Origin: Hyposmocoma kahamanoa
Lineage: Eukaryota; Arthropoda; Insecta; Lepidoptera; Cosmopterigidae
Length of the DNA stretch: 64,000 bases
Direction of reading: 5' to 3'
Assembly: GCF_003589595.1 (NCBI RefSeq)
Contig: NW_020653852.1
Location: 4,104,340 to 4,168,339, forward strand
The translations under genes were made by a program, and so were the position numbers. Within the stretch, counting starts at the first letter, position 1. Each line of letters begins with the position of its first letter. Below are positions 41,592 through 52,702 of the stretch, piece after piece. Below the pieces are notes generated by a model that was given only the letters and a program-made list of their open reading frames with translations, had not been told where the DNA came from and did no database searches.

Positions 41592-41991
41592 NNNNNNNNN
41601 NNNNNNNNNNNNNNNNNNNNNNNNNNNNNNNNNNNNNNNNNNNNNNNNNNNNNNNNNNNNNNNNNNNNNNNNNNNNNNNNNNNNNNNNNNNNNNNNNNNN
41701 NNNNNNNNNNNNNNNNNNNNNNNNNNNNNNNNNNNNNNNNNNNNNNNNNNNNNNNNNNNNNNNNNNNNNNNNNNNNNNNNNNNNNNNNNNNNNNNNNNNN
41801 NNNNNNNNNNNNNNNNNNNNNNNNNNNNNNNNNNNNNNNNNNNNNNNNNNNNNNNNNNNNNNNNNNNNNNNNNNNNNNNNNNNNNNNNNNNNNNNNNNNN
41901 NNNNNNNNNNNNNNNNNNNNNNNNNNNNNNNNNNNNNNNNNNNNNNNNNNNNNNNNNNNNNNNNNNNNNNNNNNNNNNNNNNNNNNNNNNN
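41592..41991. other. Assembly gap, 400 N, at the centre of a palindrome
   Basis: The bases on either side are exact inverse copies for about 45 positions, which probably explains the assembly failure. Confidence 0.99.
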
Positions 41992-42306
41992 TAGTGGAGT
42001 AATTTCACAAAAAATAATTGAATATCAATTCAATAAAATTTTAATTAATACAGTGAATAGCGACCTCTCTCGCCAGGACTGGTAGCTGTAAAGGTACTAA
42101 CTGGGTGATAAATTTGTCATAGATTTCTCATAGATTAAAAAGTCGTTGAAAAACCAAATACAAAGACACGACGCAAGCACATAGAAAAATTCGTGAGGTC
42201 CATTGGTCTGGCACGGTATGCAAGAAGACGTAGGTTCGAATCCGACCGGATCGAAGGAATTTTTTCTGAGTGTTCGGTCTTTGTATTAATAATTATGGCA
42301 AACTTA
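41992..42306 (+). repeat. B-SINE copy with A-box deletion, preceded by palindrome right arm
   Basis: 41992-42040 is the right arm (TAGTGGAGTAATTTCACAAA). From 42049 a B-SINE starts TACAGTGAATAGCGACCTC. The A-box segment is missing between GTCCATTGG and TCTGGCACGG, while the B box GGTTCGAATCC and the tail are intact. Confidence 0.72.
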
Positions 42307-42329
42307 ATAATAAGATCACAATAAATAAT

Positions 42330-42530
42330 CACAAAGATCTGAGGGGCACTGCCACTGCATCCGTCACTCTGAGACATACATTGACAACACCCTTACGCCT
42401 GTAATTCCACCAGCAACATTACCTTTCAAAATTGGAACACAGTAATGCTTACATTACTGCTTGGCAACAGAAATAGGTAAGGTGGCAGTACTTCCCTGAA
42501 TGACCTCTTTCACAAGGAGCTCTACTACTC
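42330..42530 (-). repeat. A-repeat copy 15, tail missing
   Basis: Directly follows the B-SINE: AAAGATCTGAGGGGCACTGC to CACAAGGAGCTCTACTACT. Confidence 0.8.
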
Positions 42531-42929
42531 GACTGTACAAAATTTTTACCATACGGGCAAATAGTCTATTTGCTAAAAAACACCTGATAGAGCTATTTTC
42601 TAGGTAACGTGCTTCAGTTCGTCGGAATTGGTTCCGTAGAACTTTTTGATATTTTGATAGCCTTCTGTGTGGCATTGGTTCCGAAATCCAATTTTATAGT
42701 CAGGAAATAAAATAACATTTACTAGTGTACACTGTGACGTTGTTTTCTTTAAATATACTCCAATCACTATCAAGGCGTTCAAATTATTAATTGACATTTT
42801 AGATCCATGCTAGTGCACCCACGGAACGTTTATAGTGTGGTAAAAAATATATCCACATCATAACGGATAAATTACTCCAGGCTTAAAAAAAGAATTTAGC
42901 TTAGGGCAAAATGGCTGGACAACGAATAT
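42531..42929. other. No gene recognised
   Basis: AT-rich with no family match. Confidence 0.4.
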
Positions 42930-43068
42930 TTTTTATGATACCACGTGACGGGACGACTAAGTCCTGCGAAATATGGTAAGCACAGACTACATAAATATGT
43001 GGTAGCAATAGCAATGGCACTGCAGCCATTTGGAGCTTTAAATCGTAAAGATCTGAGAAGCACTCTTT
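42930..43068 (-). repeat. A-repeat copy 16, tail part only, diverged
   Basis: TTTTTTATGATACCACGTGA to TCGTAAAGATCTGAGAAGC, with an insertion near 42990. Confidence 0.6.
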
Positions 43069-43600
43069 CAGATTCTGATGACGATAATGTGGCCAGTTAC
43101 GCCCGAGTATATCTCCTCAGTAGGTTGCAAGGCCGCTGCTCCGTCAGGAGAGGCCATGTTAGGAACATCTCTGCACGTACTGGCAACCGATCGTCATAGC
43201 TGCCAACTGTCAGCGACGAATACTATAAGGCGTTGCAAATCAAACCAACGGCTTTTTGTTGGTGTGCTCTTGGTGCGTGTTTACCTATCATTTATTTGTA
43301 ATGACGTCTCGTGCTTTTCAAATTTGAACATTAGCCACCGCTAAGCCGTTGTCTCCAAAGTCTACTACCAAATCTCCTCTTTAGTGGCTGCCAACGCCAA
43401 AGCGTCTCTCCAGTTCCCAGAAATCTGCGCGACTGGAGGGACCGGAGGATGTCTAGCTCATCCTCCACTAGCTCTTCAGGATACCGCAGTGTCCAGTGAG
43501 AATGTGCTTCCAACTCAAAGGGCAATTCACTTGCCCAGCGCGTCTCCTTATCGTTTTATTATTTCTGTTTATCTCGTTTGTCGCGCTCAATTTCTACGTT
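43069..43600. other. GC-richer segment with unassigned open frames
   Basis: Frames of 84-88 codons on plus (43078-43344) and 64 on minus (43525-43331, with ELVEDELDILRSLQSRRF) occur in sequence richer in GC than its flanks. I do not recognise any. It may be an undefined element or a decayed gene remnant. Confidence 0.35.
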
Positions 43601-44344
43601 GATAATATTACCGTGCAGAGTTGTGAAGATGTTTTAAAATTTTAAAACATTTTGACAGCTGTGATCTTGCGGCCAAGTTTGGGCTGCGATATCCTTTCCT
43701 GGCCATTGTTTGATGCGCGTCATGTTAGCTTTTATGATAAAATTTAAAAATGGCGGTTTTATCACTGAAATTTGACTGCTAAATATGGATATAATAATTT
43801 TATCGTAGCGGCATACTACGGGGGCTAGTCTTTTATGTTACCTATCTTAATACACAGACCTAGCTTAGAACATACGCTTCCAAGTATACTGTAGAAAATA
43901 ACGAAGTATGTTCGATGTAATTTGGATTGCTAAAATGTAACGTATAACAATACCAAAAAAGTTCTTTATTCTGCCTTATCTGCCATAGTATTCTTAACGA
44001 CTCGTCCGTTACGAGTTAATCTAGGGGTTCTTTCGGGATTTATGTGACGGTTTATTTATCTTATAAGGAAAGTGAAATATATACTCGCACACTTTTTTTA
44101 TGTCTGATAGTGTAGGTATAAGTTTTTTATTATTTACTAGCTATGCTGTAATGATGTCCTACGTGCAAACATGTATCATTTACATATAATAATAATGATT
44201 TATTTCCCCAACAATGTTGTTGTACAAGTATAAATCAAACAAAAAGAATGAAACATTTGTTGTCTGTAAAAGCTGGAAGCTAAATGTGATAACCTTGTGC
44301 TCAAGGTTTCCAAAGCTTTAAGTATGGATAAAGTATTCGTAATT
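43601..44344. other. No gene recognised
   Basis: A small palindrome TTTTAAAATTTTAAAA is at 43633-43648. The rest is AT-rich. Confidence 0.4.
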
Positions 44345-44473
44345 GATTTTTTTTGTGATACCAAGTAACAGGACGAACAAGTCGCGTGCCTGGTAAGCGA
44401 CACGCCTGTCCATAACAGTTGCAGTGCCAAACGGAGCATTAAATTGCAAAGATCTGAGGCACACTGCGCCAGT
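44345..44473 (-). repeat. A-repeat copy 17, tail half
   Basis: TTTTTTTTGTGATACCAAGT to GATCTGAGGCACACTGCGCC, then the homology ends abruptly. Confidence 0.7.
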
Positions 44474-45093
44474 TTGCAATAATTCAAATAATAATAGAGA
44501 TACATAATAGCTGATTCGATTTATCGATTGTATGGTGTAAATGTCTACGGGTAAATATTCCGTTTTACACATCAAGTACTTGAGGTAATTTATTTTTATC
44601 TTTATCATTTCATTTTGTATCTACTTAATATATCGTAATTTTTACTTGAAATTACAACTAGAACATATAGTGTTTGTTTTTGGTACATTGTATTACAAAT
44701 TACAAAGTACAAATTTACTAATTCTGTTTTTGCCTGGTTGACAAAATCCTTAAAATAGTATGTATGCCTGTAATGTAAAAATTTGAAATGTAACCGTAGC
44801 TATCCTATGTGAAATGGACTATATCTCATCATTACATTTTTATTACAATTAGGGGAAGACAATGTTAACGTTAGCTTTCGTAATACTAAACCTTACAAAT
44901 ACCCCAAAATTGTTGATTTAAACAGTAACCTTCTTAATAATAACCAAGAACCGATGTTAGCCTGATCGGAGTTTAAACTGTTCAGAACCAAAGTGCTAAC
45001 TTCTCTATTACCCGTTTAATTTTTAATGATCCATCAAAGAGATTAATTTTCTTGGTAGTCTTTATTGAGTAAAAGTACACTTGATAGCAATTA
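44474..45093. other. No gene; AT-rich
   Basis: Nothing recognised. Confidence 0.45.
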
Positions 45094-45436
45094 AGGTTTT
45101 TTTTATGATATCAAGTGGCGGGACGAACAAGCCACTCAGAGCTTTAAATCGCAAAAATCTGAGGGTCATTGGCACTGCGCCCATCACCTTGATACATAAG
45201 TTGACAAGTCCCATGTGCCTGTAATTTCACCAGCACCCTTAACCCTTCTAAACCGGAACGTAGTAATGCCCACATTACTGCTAGGCGGCGGAAAGTAAGA
45301 TGGTAGTACTTCGTAATTCATATAATGTAATATAATAAGTAATATTAAATTTATTAATGGGTGTATACATATATAAAGAAACATTTTATTTATTTACTTC
45401 CCTGGAGGAACTCTTTCATATAGAGCTCTACTGCTA
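45094..45436 (-). repeat. A-repeat copy 18, split by an 82-bp AT-rich insertion
   Basis: The copy misses a segment after GGACGAACAAG. At 45313-45394 an AT-rich insert is flanked by TACTTC (45307-45312 and 45395-45400), consistent with a target duplication. The family sequence resumes with CCTGGAGGAACTCTTTCA. Confidence 0.78.
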
Positions 45437-45794
45437 TATTACTTATAGAGCCTGTCTGTGTGAATGTTACTGTTGCTTATAAATAGGATGCTCATCATTA
45501 ACGTCTCACGTCTTTATCAGACAGTTCAACAGAATTTGAAAGGCCTTTCTTTTCACGATTTGGTTGGTCAATGACTGAACGATATCTTACTACAATATTG
45601 GGAAATAAGTAATAAAAGGGATATTAATAATTCCCATTATGTGCATTGCCTCAATCTCTTGCCAGACTGAGTTATGGCTTCCTTTAACGGTGTAACAATG
45701 TTGTCATATTGTGACATTGTAATCGCAACTTTATTTTTTATTACACTATGACTAGCGTGTAGTAAAAACGAACTGTCATAAGACATAATCTATT

Positions 45795-45890
45795 TTTGAT
45801 TTTTTTGATTTGATTCGCGGGCCGGGAGAAATATTTGTAAGGCCTACATTTATTTCTCTCGTGAGTTTGGGTGTAATTTGTGATTGTGAT
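45795..45890 (+). repeat. C-SINE copy 3, head missing
   Basis: GATTCGCGGGCCGGGAGAAA to GGGTGTAATTTGTGATTGTG. It begins inside the B box. Confidence 0.65.
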
Positions 45891-45967
45891 TATCGTACTA
45901 AAATAACTTTTAAAAAATGTAAGACCAATTGTTATGCATTGATGTAACTTTCACGATTTTCACACAT

Positions 45968-46130
45968 TATTTGATTCCAAAATCGGGACTTAATCGTGTA
46001 TAAAACGTATTTTATTCTTATTGTATATACGTAGTCCTTTAGAGACCATGGACGTTGTAGCACGTCCGAAACGTCCAGGTAAATAAAATACGTTTTATAG
46101 ACAATTAAATCCCGATTTTAAAATCAAATT
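45968..46130. repeat. G-like inverted-repeat element with hairpin core
   Basis: Arms of about 48 bp (45968-46017 and 46081-46130; CGGGACTTAAT and ATAAAACGTATTTTATT with inverses) enclose a 63-base loop. In the loop ACCAT (46045-46049) is followed by stem GGACGT, loop TGTAGC, stem ACGTCC and GAAACGTC (46068-46075). The arms are unrelated in sequence to the G-element arms. Confidence 0.7.
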
Positions 46131-46417
46131 TTTGATTTTGCCAAGCAGGTGATTGACTCCGCAATAGTTTTTCTTATAAATAAATAAATTGGAGAATAAA
46201 AAAAAGAAATCATTTGCCGTGTTGCCTTTGCAATCAACATTTACCGTTTCACTAAAATATCGATCTTATACCTAAACATGAGGAAGTCAATTTTCGTGTT
46301 GATTAGTCATCAACACGAAGATTGACAGGTCATTCTGACACCAAGTTATTAATCACTGTAGATAAAGATCTCTATGTTAGAGCATTATCATCCATTATAG
46401 ATGTTGGTAACTAGCCA

Positions 46418-46630
46418 TAGCAGTTGTAGTCAGAGCTTTAAATCGCAAAGACCTGAGGGGCACTGCCACTGCGCCCATCACCCTGAGACATAAGTTGACA
46501 AGTCACATGTGCCTATAATTTCACCAGCAACCCTCAAAACTGGATCACAATAATGCTCACACTACTGCTTGGTGGCAGAAATAGGTAAGGTGGCAGCACT
46601 TCCTTGGGCGAACTCTTCACAAAGAGCTTT
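46418..46630 (-). repeat. A-repeat copy 19, first unit of a tandem pair
   Basis: TAGCAGTTGTAGTCAGAGC to CTTCACAAAGAGC. The GTGACG tail is missing at its left end. Confidence 0.8.
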
Positions 46631-46930
46631 TTTTATAATATCAAGTGACAGGACAAACAAGTGGTGAACCTGATGGTAAGCTACACGCCTGTCTATAACC
46701 GTTGCAGTGCCACTCAGAGCTTTAAATCGCAAAGTTCTAAACGGCACTACCGCTGCGCCCCTCATCCTGAGACATAACTTGACAAGTGCCGTGTGCCTGT
46801 AATTTCACCAGCACCCTTAACTCTTGAAAACCGGAACACAGTAATGCTAACATTACTGCTTGCCGGCAGGCATAGGAAATATACTTCCCTGGACGAATTC
46901 ATTCACAGGAAGCTCTACTGCTGCTAAAAA
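46627..46930 (-). repeat. A-repeat copy 20, full second unit of the tandem pair
   Basis: Begins TTTTTTTATAATATCAAGTG directly at the end of copy 19 and ends CAGGAAGCTCTACTGCTGCT. Same orientation, no spacer. Confidence 0.85.
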
Positions 46931-47431
46931 GCTTTACTGCTACTAGCGTCCTGGTGGTCCTTTTCCCGTAATTTTCTTTACAACAATAAAAATATGGACC
47001 CCTAAAGACACGGCCAAAAAGGATTGTTTTTCTTTTTCCTGTGTTAGTCACTCCCAAACTCGCAATAAAAACAAATTCTGGCCGGGGGACCTGAAACAAA
47101 AACCTTGAAACTTAAATTCGTTGCTTGTACAAACACAAATTAACTATCTGGCCTTGAGATTCGTATAAGAATATAAGACTTGCCAGAAAAAAGGTTTAAC
47201 AAAATTAAATTGGAGATAAAGACCTTCCATTATAGGTTTTTGGGGCAACAACTCGCTAGCAGAAATTAGGGCAAGTCGCCTCGAAAAGAAATAAAAGCGG
47301 CCAGAAATGCAAGTGCGGGCTAAAAATTCTGCCTTTATTTCAGAACACGATAAAAGTGAAACGAAACTGCAATATTTTTATATTGCACGATCCTGGTCGT
47401 GAACCTGAAAGCTCTCTTTTAAAAATAAAAT
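46931..47431. other. No gene; weak SINE-like stretch at about 46970-47110
   Basis: AAATATGGACCCCTAAAGAC and GGCCGGGGGACCTGAAACAA on the minus strand could be a decayed SINE, but I see no second copy. Confidence 0.35.
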
Positions 47432-47555
47432 GCTTAGTTGGTATAGCATCTGGCACGGTATGCTGGAAGACGTCAGTTCGAGTCCAGCCGGATCGAAAGA
47501 ATTTCTTCTGAGTGTTCGATCTTTGTATTAATAATTATAACAATAATGACTTATA
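47432..47555 (+). repeat. B-SINE copy, 5' truncated at the A box
   Basis: Starts at GCTTAGTTGGTATAGCATC, with B box AGTTCGAGTCC and a complete tail to AATTATAACAATAATG. Confidence 0.75.
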
Positions 47556-49316
47556 TCTTTCGAGATTGTTTAATTCATAGAAACGCTCCTGCAAGGCGAC
47601 TGTGTTTATACGCTAGTCAGTTTGCTACACGAAAATAAAAGCTATGAAGTAGACAGTACAAATCACATTGTATATATATTATTGCAGAGGCCGGGAAGTA
47701 CGGGATTACAGGACGAATATGAGTTACAAGGACGAGCGCCAGCGAGGCCTTGTTTTAATACTAGTCAAGCAATCCCCGTTCCCGCCGAGGCATGTATAGA
47801 ATTTTTCTCAATGTGAGGAAATAATAAAAAGACTAAGAGAGGAAGATGTATGATAGGAAAAGTAAAAAAATATTTTTTAATATTAAAATTAATATTTTAC
47901 GTGTTGGGTAGGACAATTTCTAAAAGAAAATGTTATTGTTTTTCCAGGCACATTAATAGCAGTCTGCTGAACTTCTGATGATATGTTTGAATCTATTACC
48001 GTATTTTCGTTATCACTCTTCTCATTAGCCTTGTGTGCTAAATGCACACATTTTCGCGACCGAAATACAAAAAAGACGTAAAAACAAAAGAATACCAAAA
48101 CACTTTAGTTTAAATGTTACCGCCATTTTCTTTTTTTTTTTAAAGTAAGCGGTACAGGTAGGTGTTTTTAATTCTGGCAACTATGAATACTGGGCTGTAT
48201 GTGTTTTTCTTTTGCCTGTTTGCAAAATTAATTATTAGTAGCTAGATTTAAAACCTTGGAGAGGTGGACAGTAATGGATTTTCATTCTTACTTTGCAGGC
48301 CTTGGCCGGGAAGAAGTCGCACGGTCCATAAATGACAAACTTTCTGTGTTCTGTTTTTTGAAAGTAATACAAATATTTCCGAGCATGTTTAAGAACAATA
48401 GTTTAATTATTTCAAAATATCAACACGTCTGTAATTAGTTTATAACATACCCAATGTTTTCTGAAACTGCTATTAATTATTAACAATGGTTAATTAATTA
48501 CCAACCTTGGTTAGTTCATATTTAACTTGTAAAATTTAGTTATAAGTTTGAAATTCAATTATTATTTCTTTTTAACACAAACATAAACCCAAACGCCTTT
48601 AGTCCTAGAATGATAAAGTTTTTAATCGATTTAACGTTTATAAAAACAATAGATTCTTTTAACTTTTGACTGAAGTCTAGAGATTTCAATGTTTTCGACA
48701 ATAATATAATCTCCTCAATATATACGGTCTATGAACTTTAAGATATCCTTGCACAGCCGATGACAATCAATCATAGAATGACAACCCATCGCCGCAAAGC
48801 GGCCCCACACATTTTTCCTTTGTATTGGACCATGCATCGCTACGGACTCGTCTGCAATGCTGCGTGGTCTGGTCCGAGCTAGTGCGAGATGTTTTTTTTA
48901 ATCTTTTGTCAACATGTTTACGTTTTGTATATTATAATAATGATAAATTCCTTTAATTCTATTTCAGATATATTTACTGCTTAATTTGAATAGTTTTGTA
49001 TACATCGTATAAAAAAGAAGTTATCATTACTCGTGAACATCACCAATGAGATTTGGACTTCCAAAAAACCAAAAAGGTTCTATCAACCCTATTTCTCGGC
49101 ACGGGTCTTCTTTAAGTAAATAATTAAGGCCAGAGTTCGCTAGCCTAATGCGCATCAAGGAGTTTGCACCTTCTGTATTTTTTTAACGTCAAAGTACTTA
49201 TTATTATGATCTTACTTACTGATTTAACGAAAAATCAGAAAAAAAGATCAGAAAGAAAAATCAGAAATGTAAGGCTTCCAAATTGGGCGCTCTTGGGTGC
49301 AACATTAAACTATTTT
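47556..49316. other. No gene recognised in 1.76 kb
   Basis: Frames of 60-69 codons at 47622-47816, 47889-48098 (minus) and 48256-48438 have no known motif. CpG-containing patches lie at 47690-47800 and 48780-48880. No family repeat. Confidence 0.4.
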
Positions 49317-49413
49317 GGGACCATGGGACCTGTAAAGGGCCCGAAACGTCGGTTTGTTTGAAAAAGCAAAAATATACGCTATTTAAATCCGGAAAAATAG
49401 TTTCATTTCCTAT
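49317..49413 (+). repeat. G-element, core plus right arm
   Basis: ACCAT, stem 49325-49330, loop TGTAAA, stem 49337-49342, GAAACGTC (49343-49350), then the arm with ATTTAAATCCGGAAAAATAG. The core is identical to the 14.5-kb copy; the left arm is absent. Confidence 0.65.
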
Positions 49414-49439
49414 TAAACTATTTTATTGATTTATTTTTT

Positions 49440-49790
49440 TATTGAATTGATATTCAATTATTTTTTTGTGAAATTACTCCACTAGTTTGTTATAGTTATT
49501 AATACAAAGATCTATTTAAATACAGTGAACAACGACATCTCTAGTCTTGGCTGGTAGCTGTGAAGGTTAGATGTTAGATAACTGTGTGATGAAATATTTT
49601 CATAGACTTCTCGTAGATGACGCTTTGGCTAAAAAGTCGTTGAAAACCAAATACGAAGACCAGACAACAAGCACATAGAGAAATTCATGAGCATGAGCCT
49701 ATGCTCATCAGACGCTATCGTCTACCACCGTTTGTTAGAAGACGTTTTCGATCTTTGCATTAATAATTATTTTGTAAATTTTTTTTTTGC
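49440..49790 (+). repeat. B-SINE composite: inverted tail followed by a plus-strand body
   Basis: 49440-49510 is a minus-strand B tail (TGTGAAATTACTCCACTAGT). From 49512 a plus-strand body runs from TACAGTGAACAACGACATC to TTTTCGATCTTTGCATTAAT. Its tRNA box is degraded and contains a CATGAGC/GCTCATG hairpin near 49687-49710. Confidence 0.68.
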
Positions 49791-50119
49791 TTTTTTTAGA
49801 CAACCACACCAACTAGCTGGTCTCAAGCTAGGAAAATTCCAGTATAATAGGTATCAGAGTCTTTTTTTGTTCGGGCAATCATGCAATCAGTCGAATAACT
49901 ATGAGCAGGTGGGTTGCGCTAATAGTAACGTGTAGAGTCAACTCCCATGTACGAGCCCCTCCGATTGCAGATGGATTTTCAAATTAGTTGACTTAGTTCT
50001 AGGATTCTGTGCCACTTAAAACGTCTCATTGAGTCAGCAGGTTAGGTTGGTGATGCAGTCGCTTTTTATACTATATCTAATTTCTTCCTTTCCTGTATTG
50101 ATTTTTAAAATTTAATTCC
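49791..50119. other. No gene recognised
   Basis: T-rich start at 49780-49795, then unassigned sequence. Confidence 0.4.
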
Positions 50120-50290
50120 CAGTACCTGAGTATCGGAGTAACGGAAATCACTCCGGCGCACTACCCAGAACACCCAGACCAAAACCAAATTCAAAAATGT
50201 CATTTACCAAATTGGACCTGGAATCGAACCCGGTACCTCCTCGTCTAACGTCCACAGTGCAAACCGTTGGATTACTAAGGTCTTGTTTGA
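50120..50290 (-). repeat. E-SINE copy 2 (tRNA-derived)
   Basis: The minus-strand head has TTAGTAATCCAACGGTTTGC and B box GGGTTCGATTCCAG. The body has TTTGGTCTGGGTGTTCTGGG and a GATTTCCGTTACTCCG block. Confidence 0.75.
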
Positions 50291-52074
50291 ACAAGAGTTG
50301 TAATTGAACCACTTCTTGTTTGCTGCGTGGCTGACGCACGTAGCTATATTCCAGAGGAGAGATTACACAGTATGCACAGCTATTCTATAGCAAAAGCGAA
50401 ACGCCCTATAGACGGCCCTGTTACAATAAACAACAAAATAGCGCCATGTCATGCCACGTGGCGTGGAACACGATAGCAAAATCTATCTACTTATCTAATA
50501 TCTATTACATATATAATATCTGTTAATCGGTAGAATAATATCAATACGACATGCTACGCGGTGCTCTTAGTAGTACAGACACGATTCGTTAGATGTCGCT
50601 ACTAAGGTAGATTGATTCGTTCATTCATTTTTCTATTAAAAACTAGAAATAACTGAAAAGCACTTGAATTTTTTATAGTTTTCAAAATTTATAGTTACAA
50701 GCAGTATTAACACAGTTGCAGATATAACGTATAAACAAATTCTGAACATGATGTTAACTCGGATTCTACGTATACTTCCGAACGGCTGACATATTTATGC
50801 CAACTAACTTTTCTGGATAGTTAGTATTCATTCATAAAATAGTATATTCCACGATAAGATGTGTCTTAAAACAAGAAGTCACATGAACATTTTTCATGAT
50901 AATGGACTTTGTGTACATGACCGGTAGCCATAAACGCAAAAAGATTATATCGATGCATCTAATAATATTATGCCCATATCGTACGACATCTTTATGCCAT
51001 ATCATACAAACGTTGCAGGCAGCGCGTCTTATATGGATACACACATTCGCATTATTTCACGGTGCACTCACGTTATAGTGTGGGTCATCACACGTGCCAT
51101 TTATTATTTTATTGGCTAAGGTACAGCAACAGATTACAGATTAGAATATACTTTAACAAAACTATTCTACATGAATGAATATAAACCTGCAATCCAATTA
51201 TAACTATACACAACACTTTAGTAAAAACAGTGGACATTTGATACCTAGAAGAAATTACTTAAATATACGTAACAAATAAAAAAAAGAGAACAAAAGATAT
51301 TAAAAAAAACATAAAGAAATTAAAGTTATAAGTATACAGTAGGTATAATTAAAAAAAAATGACAAATCTTCGAACGTAGGGACGTTTTGAGTCTAACTGT
51401 AGATATTGATGCGCCTAACAGGCCTGTCTTATTATTATATGACGTAGGGGACGCGTCACTACACTACACCGATATGCGATCTCTACAGAACCATTATTAA
51501 GTATGCTATCTCTTAGATAACCTTAGATTGTGCAATGTTCAGTATGCTAATTGAATAAATGAATGACTAATTTAATGAATGAATTAAGTAGTCAGTGATT
51601 GAGCTAATACATAAACATGTTAAATATATTTTATTTGCATTGTAAAAATTACAACGACGAAGTAGTAATTTTCACCAGACAACATTAGAATAGTAGAATG
51701 AAAGATCATAATGAGGTGTAACCAAACAATGTCCACTATGAAATAAGATAATCTATAAAATACTTAATAATACTAGTGATGTAACAGACTTCTGATTCTG
51801 CTTCTGCGACCTTTATACCGTTATGTTAAACGGAAGTTTACAACTTTCGTAACACATAAGACGTGTGCGCGAATTGCTTTGGCGGTGGATTGCATGTTTT
51901 TATAGCAATTTTGTGTCTATTATAAAACCAAAAACAAGCTCTGTTTGTAATTCTTTCATTGTAATCTTTATAGTATTTACACTTCTGCTTCAGCTTCCGT
52001 TGCCGCTAGGATTTACTCTTGACATCTCTTACAGTTTCTGTTTCCTCTTATAGGTAACCCCTCCGTTGCCACAC
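50291..52074. other. No gene recognised in 1.78 kb
   Basis: AT-rich with A homopolymers at 51276-51360. Frames of 60-70 codons show no domain. Confidence 0.4.
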
Positions 52075-52077
52075 TAA

Positions 52078-52242
52078 GGGTCATATTCTAGAACTCTACT
52101 CAATGCTCAAGTCAGGATTTGAGTATGGTTTAAAGCACTCGAAATCATACTCAAGTCCCAGCCATTAGGGTCGTATTTCTAGTGCTTGTGTTTCAATTGC
52201 AATCCTGACTTGAGCATTGAGTAGAGTTTTAGAATACGACCC
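52078..52242. mobile_element. MITE, PIF/Harbinger-like, with TAA target duplication
   Basis: Ends GGGTCATATTCTAGAACTC and its inverse, about 43 bp with four mismatches. TAA at 52075-52077 and 52243-52245. A third partial end (AGGGTCGTATTTCTAG) is inside at 52168-52183, so one copy may have landed in another. Confidence 0.72.
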
Positions 52243-52245
52243 TAA

Positions 52246-52649
52246 ATCTGTATGTGAGAGGTAAAGAATAGTAAACGCCAAATAGTAACTTTTTACTACA
52301 GAGCGTTTTAAAAAGAAAGAGGCTCTTAGATAGTCATTTAAAATCAACTTTAAGGTGAAATAAAAAAACAAACAACGATAGAGTTTAATGTCTTTTACCA
52401 ATGTGTTAGTGTTAACATTTAAAGCAATGTTTGTAAAAGTATCTAAATTCCAAAATATGGACTTAACCTACTTTACCTTCTTAAATAATACCCAATAATA
52501 AGTCGTTGGTTCTTGAACCAAAGACCTGACCGCAGCAGATTATGTCATTATCGGGGAATACGGCCTGTTCTAGTTATAAAATAAAAAAATACCGGTAAAA
52601 TCAAGGGAAGGAGAGAATCTGAAGCAGATAGTTCTTTGTTTACTTTTGT
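52246..52649. other. No gene recognised
   Basis: AT-rich with no family match. Confidence 0.4.
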
Positions 52650-52702
52650 CATAATAAATAGTTACAGATCATCATTGTATTAGTCTGTAACTATTTATTA
52701 TG
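52650..52702. repeat. Perfect 19-bp inverted repeat (hairpin)
   Basis: Arms 52650-52668 and 52684-52702 are exact complements around a 15-base loop. Confidence 0.85.
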
